NCBI RefSeq assembly: GCF_041261445.1
Contig: NZ_JBGCCU010000018.1
Location: forward strand, 62,001 to 126,000
Length of the DNA: 64,000 bases
DNA from: Catenulispora sp. EB89
GTDB lineage: Bacteria > Actinomycetota > Actinomycetes > Streptomycetales > Catenulisporaceae
Direction of reading: 5' to 3'
In this document: piece by piece, positions 27,731-35,852 of the stretch
How the letters are laid out: every line of letters begins with the position of its first letter
How positions within the stretch are numbered: position 1 is the first letter of the stretch
Made by a program: the position numbers and the translations under genes
Notes under the pieces: generated by a model
Told to the model about the DNA's origin: nothing
Databases searched by the model: none
The model's input: only the letters and a program-made list of their open reading frames with translations

Positions 27731-28043
27731 GCGGGTGGATCCACCGCGACAGTGCGTGCTCTTAGCCGGAGTGCTGGGCGGGGCGTAGCGGGCAGGCGGT
27801 GCTTGTCGGCACGAAGTCGGGGTACTCGTGGCTGTGGAGCCTGAGGCAAGTCGGGTCCGCGCGGGTGCGGAGGCCGAATTCGGAGCGAGTTCGTCCGTGA
27901 GCTGTGCTCCTTTGTGGCGAGAACGTCTTGAGGACTCGTGGATCCATTGGCATTCGGTGAATGGGGCAAGACCGGCGATATTGCATGATTCCGGGCTATG
28001 GCGGAGGGCATCTTCGCGAGCTGCTGGATTGAGAGAGGAAGCC
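27731..28043. other. 313-bp stretch with no supported gene, lower GC
   Basis: Frames are open on both strands but none has a ribosome site plus protein-like composition. Composition resembles the preceding toxin-tip/immunity DNA. It could be the decayed remains of an older toxin or immunity cassette; I could not identify any residual motif. Confidence 0.4.
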
Positions 28044-28433
28044 TTGACCACGCTGACGTCCGTCGTCATCGAGATCCTGGGCCGCCCGAACATGCTGGGC
28101 GAATGCCGTGCGCTCGCCGCGCGGATGATCGCGGCCGACGAGGAGATCAACCATATCCTCGCTCGTACCAAGCGCAACGGGACGCTGGCCCAGTCGGTCT
28201 GGTCCGCCTGCGCCGCTGAGTCCGAACGGAGTATCAACCTGTACGTCGCCGAATGGCGGCGGTTCAAAGCCCGCGTGGCCGATGACCACGAATGCCGCAG
28301 ACGTCCCAACCCGAGCGAGGTGAAGGTCTTCGAGGGCGCGGTCGCCGGTATTGAAGGGGCGCTTGGAACATTGCGGCAGGAGTTCGCCCTGCTCGGGAAG
28401 ACGAGTTGGGTCTATGGCGACGACGAGCCCTGA
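28044..28433 (+). CDS. Small unknown helical protein (129 aa) downstream of the RHS cassette
   Basis: I do not recognise it. TTG at 28044 is preceded by GAGAGGAAG at ideal spacing; the frame is open back to 27828 but that part is compositionally unlike a protein. The product is mostly helical and charged (CRALAARMIAADEEINHIL, ERSINLYVAEWRRFKARVADD, FEGAVAGIEGALGTLRQEFALL). There is no signal or TM. It could be a second, orphan immunity-type or regulatory gene of the RHS island; that is speculation. Confidence 0.5.
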   Translation: MTTLTSVVIEILGRPNMLGECRALAARMIAADEEINHILARTKRNGTLAQSVWSACAAESERSINLYVAEWRRFKARVADDHECRRRPNPSEVKVFEGAVAGIEGALGTLRQEFALLGKTSWVYGDDEP

Positions 28434-28480
28434 CACAGCCTGTGGGCGGCCCCGATAGTTCGTGGCCGACTTCTTCTTTG

Positions 28481-28771
28481 CTAACCGCCGATCGAGTAGC
28501 AGGTCGAGGAGCAGATTATGTGCGGTGCCGATACGACGGCGGGGCTGTCGGAAGTGGTCGGCGTCGGTACGGCAGCGGAGGAAGAAGTCGGCTCTGCGCT
28601 GGGGGTCGAGCTCGTGCTGTTGCTGGGTGTCTGCGAAGGCGTGCTCAGCGGCTTGGTGTCAGGCGCCTGACCGGAGTGCCCGCCGCACCCCGTAACCAGG
28701 CCTGCGACTACCGTGAACGCGGCGAGGCCAACCGCGACGCGCCCGAGCAAGGCAGTGTTAGCGACATGCAC
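28481..28771 (-). CDS. Small lipoprotein, Ser/Thr/Pro-rich
   Basis: A 96-residue product with GTG at 28771 and GGGGG upstream. The signal sequence (VAVGLAAFTVVAGLVTGCGG) ends in a lipobox with Cys at about 29. A low-complexity Ser/Thr/Pro linker (about 38-78) follows, ending with a short tail with two Cys (IICSSTCYSIGG) that may form a disulfide. The function is unknown; it probably sits on the outer face of the membrane. Confidence 0.65.
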   Translation of the reverse strand: MHVANTALLGRVAVGLAAFTVVAGLVTGCGGHSGQAPDTKPLSTPSQTPSNSTSSTPSAEPTSSSAAVPTPTTSDSPAVVSAPHIICSSTCYSIGG

Positions 28772-28875
28772 AAAGCGCCCCCGATGGCTGGTTCCGGCGA
28801 CAGGGTGGCCACCGTATAAGTGTTCTGTATTGCCGGCAACCGCTTGCTTGAGGTTGAGCGCCTACGAGCACCGCT

Positions 28876-29547
28876 TCACCGCGCCAGCGTCGCGCGAATC
28901 GTGTCCCCGATCATGCTTTCGAAGTCGTCCGCGGCCCGTTCGTCGGCGGTGAGATCGCGGACGCGCGCCAGTGCGGGGAAGCGCTGGGCGTCGAAGTCGC
29001 GGATTACGCGTTGCCGCTGCGTTTCTTCGCTCGGCTTGAGTTGGTGCCTGTCCAGGAGTTCGCCGACGGTGAGGTACCAGCATGCTCGGAACGCTGTCAG
29101 GGCTTCGCCCGGCGACAGGCCCGCCTGCAGGAAGTCGTCCAGGCAGGCGTTGTTGAACGGGAGTGCGGCTTCGGCGTTGAGTTCGCCGCGGATGAGGATG
29201 TGTAGGACCCAGACGCAGTCGGCCAGGTAGTCGTGGGCGCCTATGAAGCGGTGGCGGAGTCTGTCGTGCGGTGTGGCGCCCGGGACGGTTACCGGCAGGC
29301 CTGATGCGATCTGTTCCAGGATCGCCACCAGGAGGGCGTCGCGGTCTGCTACGTGGCGGTAGAGGGAGGCTGCTGCGGTGTTCAGTTCCGCGGCGACGGT
29401 GCGCATCGTCAGGGCGTCGAGGCCGTCGCGTTCGATGACCCGGCGGCCGGCGGCGACGACGATGTCGGGGGTCAGGCCTGGGCGCGGTCGGCGGGGGCCG
29501 TAGCGACCCCGGGTTGCCGGGTCGGCTCGTTCGATCACGACGTCCAT
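28876..29547 (-). CDS. TetR/AcrR family repressor of the adjacent MFS gene
   Basis: A 223-residue regulator. The N-terminal HTH (about 24-70: LTPDIVVAAGRRVIERDGLD, MRTVAAELNTAAASLYRHVADRDALL) is typical TetR. The C-terminal ligand domain is of the TetR_C_1 type seen in repressors of efflux pumps. It is divergent from the DHA2 transporter 83 bp away, the classic repressor/pump arrangement, so it most likely senses a pump substrate. The start at 29547 could be slightly further in, but the HTH is complete either way. Confidence 0.85.
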   Translation of the reverse strand: MDVVIERADPATRGRYGPRRPRPGLTPDIVVAAGRRVIERDGLDALTMRTVAAELNTAAASLYRHVADRDALLVAILEQIASGLPVTVPGATPHDRLRHRFIGAHDYLADCVWVLHILIRGELNAEAALPFNNACLDDFLQAGLSPGEALTAFRACWYLTVGELLDRHQLKPSEETQRQRVIRDFDAQRFPALARVRDLTADERAADDFESMIGDTIRATLAR

Positions 29548-29586
29548 CCTGGCAGGTCTCGCGGCGGGTCTTGCCGGGTTTCGAAG

Positions 29587-29606
29587 TTAGGATTACCTTA
29601 CGCGTA
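29587..29606. promoter_or_regulatory. Possible TetR operator between TetR and MFS genes
   Basis: An imperfect dyad TTAGG-ATTA-CCTTA (29587-29600) abuts an 8-bp palindrome TACGCGTA (29599-29606). This is the only AT-rich part of the divergent gap, and lies 25-44 nt upstream of the MFS ATG. Confidence 0.4.
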
Positions 29607-29630
29607 CAACGTTCGCATCGGAGGGGTCCC

Positions 29631-31067
29631 ATGAGTGTCGTCGACAAGCAGCCGGCCGGTGTCCAGGCCGCGTCCGATCCGCCGGCGCGGGCCGGGCTCG
29701 TGCTCGGTGTCGCGTGTCTGTGCCAGTTGATGGTCGTGCTCGACATCAGCGTGGTGAACGTGGCGCTGCCACGGATCGGCTCCGATCTCGGGTTCGCGCC
29801 GGGGTCGCTGTCCTGGGTGGTCAACGCCTACACGCTCGTCTTCGGCGGGCTGCTGTTGCTCGGCGGGCGGATCGCGGATCTGGTCGGGCACCGGCGCACG
29901 CTGGTCGTGGCGCTGGCCGCGTTCGGGCTGGCCTCGGTGCTCGGCGGGCTGGCGACCAGTCCGGGCGAGCTGATCGCCGCGCGGGGCGGGCAGGGCTTGG
30001 CCGCCGCGGTTCTGGCGCCGGTGACGCTCACGGTCATCCTGGTCACGTTCCCGGAGGGCCCGGCCCGGCGGCGCGCGATCGCCGTCTGGTCGATGGTCGC
30101 CGCGGCCGGCAGCGCGTTCGGCGTGCTGCTCAGCGGTGTGCTGACCGAGTACCTGGACTGGCGCTGGGTGCTGTTCGTCAACGTGCCGATCGTCGCCGTC
30201 GCGCTCCCGCTGGCCCTGGCCGGCGTGCGCGACCTGCGGCGGCCCGGCACCGGGCGGCTCGACGTGGTCGGGGCGGTGCTGGTCACGGCGTCGATGACGC
30301 TTCTGGTCCTGGCGACCGTCTACGCCGGCGAGCACGGCTGGAGCGGCGCCACGACCCTGGTCGGCCTGATCGGGTCCGTCGTCACGGCCGCCGGATTCGC
30401 GTTCTGGGAACTGCGGGTCGCCTCGCAGCCATTGGTGCGGTTCGGCATCTTCCGCGTCCGCACGGTCTGGGTCGCCGACCTGATCGTCGTCTTCATCGGC
30501 GCCGCGACCCTCGGTGGCTTCTACTTCGCCTCCCTCTTCCTGCAGGAGGTGCTGCACTACAGCCCGGTCAAGGCCGGCGCGGCCTTCCTGCCCTTCTGCG
30601 CCGGGATCGTCGTCGGCAGCTTCACCAGTGCGAAGCTGGCGGCGCGTTTCGGCAACCGCGTCCTGCTCTCGGCCGGGTCGCTGCTGGGTGCCGCGGGCAT
30701 GCTCGGATTCTCTTTGCTCGACACGGGTTCCACCTTCTGGTCGTTCCTCGTGCCCTCGCTGGTGGCCTCGGTCGGGATCGGCACGTGCATGGTCGCCAAC
30801 ACCGCGATGGGGACCTCCGGCGTCGCCCCGCAGGAAGCCGGGCTCGTCAGCGGGCTGCTCAACACCAGCCGCCAGGTCGGCGCCAGCGTCGCGCTCGCGG
30901 TACTGACGACGGTCGCGGTGAGCACGACCCGCCACGACAGCAGCCTGACGGCCCTGAGCCGCGGCTACAGCCACGCCTTCGCGGTCGCCGGCAGCTTCGT
31001 GCTGGTCGCCGCGCTCGTGGCGGTGCTGTTCGTCCCGGGGCGGCCGAAGGCCGTCGCCGCCGACTGA
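29631..31067 (+). CDS. MFS drug:proton antiporter, DHA2 family (EmrB/QacA-like)
   Basis: A 478-residue, 14-TM exporter. ATG 29631 has GGAGGGG just upstream; an upstream in-frame start at 29514 is less likely because it runs into the divergent TetR gene. Motifs present: LDISVVNVALPRIGSDLGF in TM1 (DHA2 signature with membrane Asp), GGRIADLVGHRRTLV (MFS motif A loop) and the antiporter motif region around AGSAFGVLLSG. It expels hydrophobic or cationic compounds in exchange for protons. It is likely derepressed by the divergent TetR when a substrate is present. Confidence 0.92.
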   Translation: MSVVDKQPAGVQAASDPPARAGLVLGVACLCQLMVVLDISVVNVALPRIGSDLGFAPGSLSWVVNAYTLVFGGLLLLGGRIADLVGHRRTLVVALAAFGLASVLGGLATSPGELIAARGGQGLAAAVLAPVTLTVILVTFPEGPARRRAIAVWSMVAAAGSAFGVLLSGVLTEYLDWRWVLFVNVPIVAVALPLALAGVRDLRRPGTGRLDVVGAVLVTASMTLLVLATVYAGEHGWSGATTLVGLIGSVVTAAGFAFWELRVASQPLVRFGIFRVRTVWVADLIVVFIGAATLGGFYFASLFLQEVLHYSPVKAGAAFLPFCAGIVVGSFTSAKLAARFGNRVLLSAGSLLGAAGMLGFSLLDTGSTFWSFLVPSLVASVGIGTCMVANTAMGTSGVAPQEAGLVSGLLNTSRQVGASVALAVLTTVAVSTTRHDSSLTALSRGYSHAFAVAGSFVLVAALVAVLFVPGRPKAVAAD

Positions 31068-31084
31068 CCCCGGGTAAGCATGCC

Positions 31085-31121
31085 GGCCCGGGTCGCTGGC
31101 CCGGGTCGCCAGCCCGGGTCG
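31085..31121. repeat. Three GCCCGGGTCG repeats with a hairpin, between convergent genes
   Basis: GCCCGGGTCG occurs three times in about 36 bp, and GCTGG (31095-31099) pairs with CCAGC (31109-31113) around a CCCGGG loop. It lies between the convergent ends of the MFS gene and the phosphatase gene, and may act as a bidirectional weak terminator. Confidence 0.45.
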
Positions 31122-31136
31122 GCGACACGTGCCGTC

Positions 31137-32747
31137 TCAGCGCTCGATCGTGATCTTGTCGACCTCGACGCCGTACTCGTTCACAGCGCGCAGCACCAGC
31201 TGCGAGACACGCCCGTAACGGCCGGGCTTGACGTCCACCGCGAGCAGCGCGTAGCCGGTGTAGCGCACGCGCGACCAGTCGACGGTCTCCGGTGTCTTGA
31301 CGCCGCCGGGGCTCCGCACCCACGACGCAAACGGCGCGACGTCGTCCACGGCGTTCTCGTAGCTGTCGGCGACCGGGAACTGGTAGAGGCTGTTGCCCGA
31401 GCTGCCGGCCACGACATACGTGGTCCCGTTGGCCTTCGACCGGACGGTCGAGCCGGTCGGGGCGGCGGTGGTCACCGAGCCGCCGCGCATCGGGTCGGTG
31501 CGCTCGTAGACGTGGTTGTGGCCGTTGATCACCAGATCGACGTCGAACTGGTCGAACAGCGGGGTCCACGCGGCGCGCACGCCGCCGTCCGAGGCGTGAG
31601 CGTCGGCGGTGCAGTACGCGCACTCGTGGAAGTACACGACGATGAAGTCGATGCCGCGGTTCGCGCGGTAGGCCGCGAGCTGCCGGTTCAGCCACGCGGT
31701 CTGCTTGCCCTGGCTGTAGCCGTGGTTCGCCGTGTACTCGTACGTCACGTCGTTGGCGTCCAGCGCGATGAACGCGACGTTGCCGTAGGTGAAGGAGTAG
31801 TACGCCTGCTGCTCGGTCGGCTGGGCGAACCGGTCGAAGTAGCCGCCGTAGCCGTCGGGGGAGTACCACGGCTCCATCTCGTGGTTGCCCACCACCGGCT
31901 GCCAGGGGATCGAGGCGGCGAACAGCTCGTTCTGGACCAGGAAGGAGTCCCAGACCCGCGGGTCGTAGCTGTTGGTGATCAGGCCGCTGCCGCCGCCGTT
32001 GGCGTAGGACAGGTCGCCGGCGTGCAGGTGGAAGGCCGGGTTCTGGGAGCGGACCGTGGTGGCCAGGGCGACGGCGTCGTAGCTGATGCCCTGGTCGCCG
32101 AAGGCGGTGAAGGTGTAGTCGGGCCGGCCGCAGGGCGCGGTGGTGAAGGGACGCGCCGGCTCGGCGTGGTTCTGGGCCGGGTCGTACCCGTCGTGCCCGA
32201 CGGCGTAGTAGTAGGTCTGGCCGGGCAGCAGATGCTTGATCCGGGCCTGGACGTAGTACTGCTCGACGGCGGCCGGGTGGACCAGCGGAACCGAGTCCAC
32301 CGCGCTGATGTCCGTGAACGGGGTGCTGAGCACCGAGAGCTGGGCCTTGACCTTGTCGCCGAAGTCCAGCGGCGAGAAGCCGATCCGGACGTACGGGTTG
32401 GTCACCGGCGCCGGAACCTGCCAGACCACCGAGATCTCGGTGGTCGGGTCGGCGCCGTAGGAGATGTGGCGGCCGAAGGGGATGACGGAGCGGCCCGCCG
32501 GACGGGCCGCCGTGGCGAGCAGGGGCGCGGCGGTCGGGGACGCGGCGGTCGCGGGGGACGCCGTCCCCGGGGCGGTGTCGGCCTGGGCCCGACCCGCGAG
32601 CAGGCCCGGGCCGGCGGCCAGCACACCGGCTCCGACCAGGCCGCCGCGCAGCAGCGACCGGCGACCCGCGGTGAGCTTCCGGAACCATTCGTGTTGTTCG
32701 GCCATTGACAGGCCAGCGGCCTGTTCCGGCGTCATCTCGGCAGTCAT
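31137..32747 (-). CDS. Tat-exported purple acid phosphatase (metallophosphoesterase)
   Basis: A 536-residue secreted enzyme hydrolysing phosphomonoesters. A Tat signal lies at about 28-57 (GRRSLLRGGLVGAGVLAAGPG, cut near RAQA). About 90-200 is the fibronectin-like N-terminal domain of purple acid phosphatases. The dinuclear-metal motifs are complete: GDQG (Asp218), GDLSYAN (Asp245, Tyr248), GNHE (Asn288), FHE (His374) and NGHNH (His410, His412). The Tyr ligand gives the family its Fe(III) charge-transfer colour. Likely role is phosphate scavenging; I see no obvious PHO box. Monocistronic. Confidence 0.92.
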   Translation of the reverse strand: MTAEMTPEQAAGLSMAEQHEWFRKLTAGRRSLLRGGLVGAGVLAAGPGLLAGRAQADTAPGTASPATAASPTAAPLLATAARPAGRSVIPFGRHISYGADPTTEISVVWQVPAPVTNPYVRIGFSPLDFGDKVKAQLSVLSTPFTDISAVDSVPLVHPAAVEQYYVQARIKHLLPGQTYYYAVGHDGYDPAQNHAEPARPFTTAPCGRPDYTFTAFGDQGISYDAVALATTVRSQNPAFHLHAGDLSYANGGGSGLITNSYDPRVWDSFLVQNELFAASIPWQPVVGNHEMEPWYSPDGYGGYFDRFAQPTEQQAYYSFTYGNVAFIALDANDVTYEYTANHGYSQGKQTAWLNRQLAAYRANRGIDFIVVYFHECAYCTADAHASDGGVRAAWTPLFDQFDVDLVINGHNHVYERTDPMRGGSVTTAAPTGSTVRSKANGTTYVVAGSSGNSLYQFPVADSYENAVDDVAPFASWVRSPGGVKTPETVDWSRVRYTGYALLAVDVKPGRYGRVSQLVLRAVNEYGVEVDKITIER

Positions 32748-32857
32748 GGCCGGATGCTAGCCACGGCCCGGGGTCTGGAAATGATCACCGGGTGAACGCC
32801 GAACGGCCGGAGTCGGCAGCTTGGGCGACCCGGGCCCTCGGGCCGGGCGATGGTGCT

Positions 32858-32907
32858 CTATCTAGTTACGCTATCGAGTTGCATCTAGATAGTTCTAGAT
32901 ATATCTT
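32858..32907 (+). promoter_or_regulatory. PadR promoter with operator repeats in the spacer
   Basis: TTGCAT (32879-32884) and TATCTT (32902-32907) form a -35/-10 pair with an exact 17-bp spacer. The spacer is filled by CTAGATAG (32885-32892) and CTAGATA (32895-32901), and an inverted copy, CTATCTAG, lies at 32858-32865. The AT-rich dyads are strikingly unlike the flanking DNA. Autoregulation by the PadR protein is inferred. Confidence 0.6.
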
Positions 32908-32978
32908 TAGCGGCATCGGGGCGGAGTGCCGCTCCGAACAAGGAACCAGCGAACGAAATCAACGACAGGAGCTCGACC

Positions 32979-33602
32979 ATGTATGGCAACGAGTACCGCG
33001 GGCGCGGCGGCCGAGGCCGCGGCGAGGGCCGCGAGCGCTTCGAACGTCCGGACCGCGGGTTCGGGGGACCGGGCGGACCCGGCGGATGGGGCCGGCGAGG
33101 AGAGTCGCGGAGCCGCTGGGACGACCTCGGCGAGCTTCGCGGGGGCGGGGGCCGGGGCGGCCGGGCCAGGCGCGGCGACGTGCGCGCGGCGGTCCTGGCA
33201 CTGCTGGCCGAGCGCCCGATGCACGGCTACGAGATGATCCAGGAACTGGAGACCCGGACCGGCGGCCTGTGGCGTCCGAGCCCCGGCGCCCTCTACCCGG
33301 CCCTGCAGCTGTTGGAGGACGAAGGCAAGGTCACCGCGGACGCGTCCAGCGGCAAGCGGCTGCTGGAGCTGACCGAGGCCGGCCGTGCCGCCGTGGCCGA
33401 GGCCCCGGACAACCGGCCGTGGGAGAACTTCGGCACGGGTGTGCCGGAGGTCCACATGGCGCTGCGGGACGGCGTCCACCAGCTCGGCACCGCCGCCCGC
33501 CAGGTCGCCCAGGTCGGGACCGAGGAGCAGAAGACCAAGGCCCTCGCGATCCTCGGTGAGGCTCGCAAGGCCCTGTACAAGCTGCTCGCCGAAGACGTGT
33601 GA
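32979..33602 (+). CDS. PadR family transcriptional regulator with Gly/Arg-rich N-terminus
   Basis: A 207-residue protein; the ATG follows CAGGAG. Residues 1-65 are a Gly/Arg-rich disordered tail (RGRGGRGRGEGRERF). Residues 66-145 are the PadR winged helix (GDVRAAVLALLAERPMHGYEMIQEL, SPGALYPALQLLEDEGKV, GKRLLELTEAGRAAV). A C-terminal helical dimerisation region follows (LGTAARQVAQVGTEEQKTKAL). PadR proteins repress efflux or stress genes on binding small aromatic or drug-like ligands. No partner transporter is adjacent; it may control itself and distant targets. The basic tail may add non-specific DNA affinity. Confidence 0.88.
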   Translation: MYGNEYRGRGGRGRGEGRERFERPDRGFGGPGGPGGWGRRGESRSRWDDLGELRGGGGRGGRARRGDVRAAVLALLAERPMHGYEMIQELETRTGGLWRPSPGALYPALQLLEDEGKVTADASSGKRLLELTEAGRAAVAEAPDNRPWENFGTGVPEVHMALRDGVHQLGTAARQVAQVGTEEQKTKALAILGEARKALYKLLAEDV

Positions 33603-33643
33603 GCACGCTGACTGATGCGGACCTGGTCTCCTGACTCAGGAGA

Positions 33644-35584
33644 CTAGACGGCCCGCAGCCCGACCGCCCACGGCATGCCGCTGCCGAGGTCATGCTCCGC
33701 CCGCTCGGCAGCGAACGCTGCCAGCAACTCGTGCAGTTCGTAACAGCCGGGTCGGTACGAGCGCAGAAGATACGCGTCAACAAGGGCTTCCAGCACGCGT
33801 TCGGCCTCGGGGACGGGAAGCCCCGCCAACGCGGCCGCCGCCGGCAGGCCGATCGTCGGACCGGTCCACAGCCCCAGCAGGCAGAACATCCGCTGGGACG
33901 CGCTCAGAGAGCCGTCGGGCTCGGCCAGCGCCGCATATCCGGACTCGAACGCGGCGCGGACGCTGTGATCCCCGTGACTGAGCTGGTCGAGACCGCCGTC
34001 CGCGGTGTGCAGTCGGCTCGCCAGGTCCCGGATCCGCCAGCCCGGCCTGGCGGCCAGGCGCCCGCCGGCCACGCACAGTGCCAGCGGTAGGCCCGCGCAC
34101 GCTGTCAGGACACTGTCGACCGCCTCGGGTTCGGCCCGTACCCGGTCCGGGCCGATGATCCGGGCCACCAGCTCACGTGCCGGCTGCTCAGGCAGTACGT
34201 CGAGGTCGACGTGGACCCATCCCGGCACCGTCGGCCGGCGGCCGGTGGTCGCCAGCAGCCCGCAGTGCGCCCCGCCCGGGACCAGCGGCCTGATCTGCAC
34301 GGCGTCCCGGGCGTCGTCGAGAAGGACCAGCACCCGGCGGTCGGCCAGCAGCGTGCGGAACAGGGCACTGCGTTCCTCCTCGTGCTCCGGCACCGCGTCC
34401 GGACGCACCCCGAGCTGGCGCAGGAACATCGCCAGGACCGCCGCCGGCCGGGCCGGTGCCGCCGTCCGCCCGCGCAGGTCCGCGAACAGCTGACCGTCCG
34501 GGAACCGGCCGCGGACCAGATGCGCGACGTGAACGGCCAACGCCGTCTTGCCGACTCCGCTCATGCCGCCGATCGTCGCCACCGCGGTCGACGGGGGAGC
34601 CGGCGGCGGCACGCTCGCGGCCGGGCGGCACGCCGTCCCCTCGAGAACGGCCACGAGCTGCTCGATCCGCGCGTCGCGGCCGATGAGGATCGCGCCGTCG
34701 GCCGGCAGCATCCCGGGCTTGGGCGCCGGAGTCGACGCCGACGCCGATCCCGACGCCGACGCTGGTCCCGATGCCGCTTCCAGAGCCGGTCCCGGAATCT
34801 GCCGCGGCACCGGCTCCGCACTCCAGTCCAGTGCGCCGTCCCGGGCGAGGATCCGGGCGTGGAGCCCCACGAGTTCCGGTCCCGGGCGGACGCCGAGCTC
34901 GTCGCGCAGCAGGACCCGGACACGCTGGTACTCGGCGAGGGCGTCGGCGTGCCGGCCGCTGCGGTGCAGGGCGAGCATCAGCTGTGCCGGGAACGTCTCG
35001 TTGTGCGGGTGCTCGCGGGTCAGCACGCGGAGTTCGGCGATCAGCGCGGCGTGCCTGCCGAGGTGCAACTCGGCATCCACCCGCCAGCCCAGCGCCTGCA
35101 GGCGCATCTCCGACAGCCGCTCGCGCTCGGCCGCGCACAGGATGGCGCTGTCGACGTCGGCGACCGGTTCCCCGCGCCACAGGGCCAGCATGCGGCGCAG
35201 CTCGGCCGCCGCGACGGCCCAGTCCCCCCGCATCACCGCCTGCTGGCCGCGCGCGTGGAGCTCCACGAAGTCGTTCAGGTCGAGCTCGCCGTCCTGGATC
35301 CGGATGGCGTAGCCGGCTTCGGTGACGCGGATCCGGTCCCGCTTCGCGTCGGCCAGGTGCCGCCGCAGCCGCAGCACGTGGTTGTTCAACGACGCCGCTG
35401 CCGATCGGGGCGGGCTGTCCCCCCACAGACCCGCCTTGAGGCGCGTGGCCGGGACCGGCTTGTTGGCCTGCATCAGCAAGGCCGCGAGGATGGCGCGCGG
35501 CATCGCCGCCGTGATGGGGACCGCCATGCCGTCCCGGGTGACGGTGACCGCACCCAGGACGTCGAAGCGCAGGGTCTGGCCCAA
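33644..35584 (-). CDS. SARP-type regulator: winged helix, BTAD and NB-ARC ATPase (AfsR-like, no TPR tail)
   Basis: A 646-residue activator. TTG 35584 is chosen because AAAGGGG lies 7 nt upstream and the protein then begins LGQTLRFDVLGAV, as SARPs do; the frame is open to 35764. An OmpR-like winged helix is at about 5-95, BTAD at about 100-245, then an Ala/Ser/Pro linker. The NB-ARC ATPase has P-loop GGMSGVGKTALA (about 337-348) and Walker B VLVLLDDA (about 413-420), followed by a winged-helix region. It stops there, without the TPR sensor domain of AfsR. SARPs activate secondary-metabolite clusters by binding direct heptamer repeats; such an array lies upstream. No biosynthetic cluster is in the window. 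Confidence 0.87.
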   Translation of the reverse strand: MGQTLRFDVLGAVTVTRDGMAVPITAAMPRAILAALLMQANKPVPATRLKAGLWGDSPPRSAAASLNNHVLRLRRHLADAKRDRIRVTEAGYAIRIQDGELDLNDFVELHARGQQAVMRGDWAVAAAELRRMLALWRGEPVADVDSAILCAAERERLSEMRLQALGWRVDAELHLGRHAALIAELRVLTREHPHNETFPAQLMLALHRSGRHADALAEYQRVRVLLRDELGVRPGPELVGLHARILARDGALDWSAEPVPRQIPGPALEAASGPASASGSASASTPAPKPGMLPADGAILIGRDARIEQLVAVLEGTACRPAASVPPPAPPSTAVATIGGMSGVGKTALAVHVAHLVRGRFPDGQLFADLRGRTAAPARPAAVLAMFLRQLGVRPDAVPEHEEERSALFRTLLADRRVLVLLDDARDAVQIRPLVPGGAHCGLLATTGRRPTVPGWVHVDLDVLPEQPARELVARIIGPDRVRAEPEAVDSVLTACAGLPLALCVAGGRLAARPGWRIRDLASRLHTADGGLDQLSHGDHSVRAAFESGYAALAEPDGSLSASQRMFCLLGLWTGPTIGLPAAAALAGLPVPEAERVLEALVDAYLLRSYRPGCYELHELLAAFAAERAEHDLGSGMPWAVGLRAV

Positions 35585-35812
35585 CGGAGGGCCCCTTTCT
35601 GTGCAGAGGGCGCGGCGCTGCCGACACCGCCTCGCGCTCATCCTCGGGCCCTGGCCCCTCCCGGGTCGATGCCGCGCGCCAAGATGCCGAGACCGCGGGA
35701 CGCCGCGGCTCTCACCTGGGGGGACGCTGGAACAGCGGAAGGTCCTGCGGGACGGCGGACTCACCGTCCCGGCGTCCCGGCTCGCTGGTGCGCTGCGAAC
35801 GCGGCGAAGGAA

Positions 35813-35852
35813 GCATCATCCGGACGTCAGCTGAACGTCATCCTGACGTCAG
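35813..35852 (-). promoter_or_regulatory. SARP-box-like array: four heptamers at 11-bp period
   Basis: On the minus strand CTGACGT (35852-35846), ATGACGT (35841-35835), CTGACGT (35830-35824) and the weaker ATGATGC (35819-35813) are each separated by 4 bp. This 7+4 layout is the known recognition pattern of SARP activators. The array overlaps the stop codon of the upstream ABC ATPase gene and lies about 230 nt before the SARP start, suggesting autoregulation. Confidence 0.6.

Noticed and set aside
27762-28011. Minus-strand short ORFs after the immunity gene as a transposase remnant
   Set aside because: No DDE or HTH motif, no terminal inverted repeats or target-site duplication were seen.
31080-32708. 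542-codon plus-strand frame opposite the purple acid phosphatase
   Set aside because: Shadow frame with Val/Arg/Asp-rich composition and no motifs.
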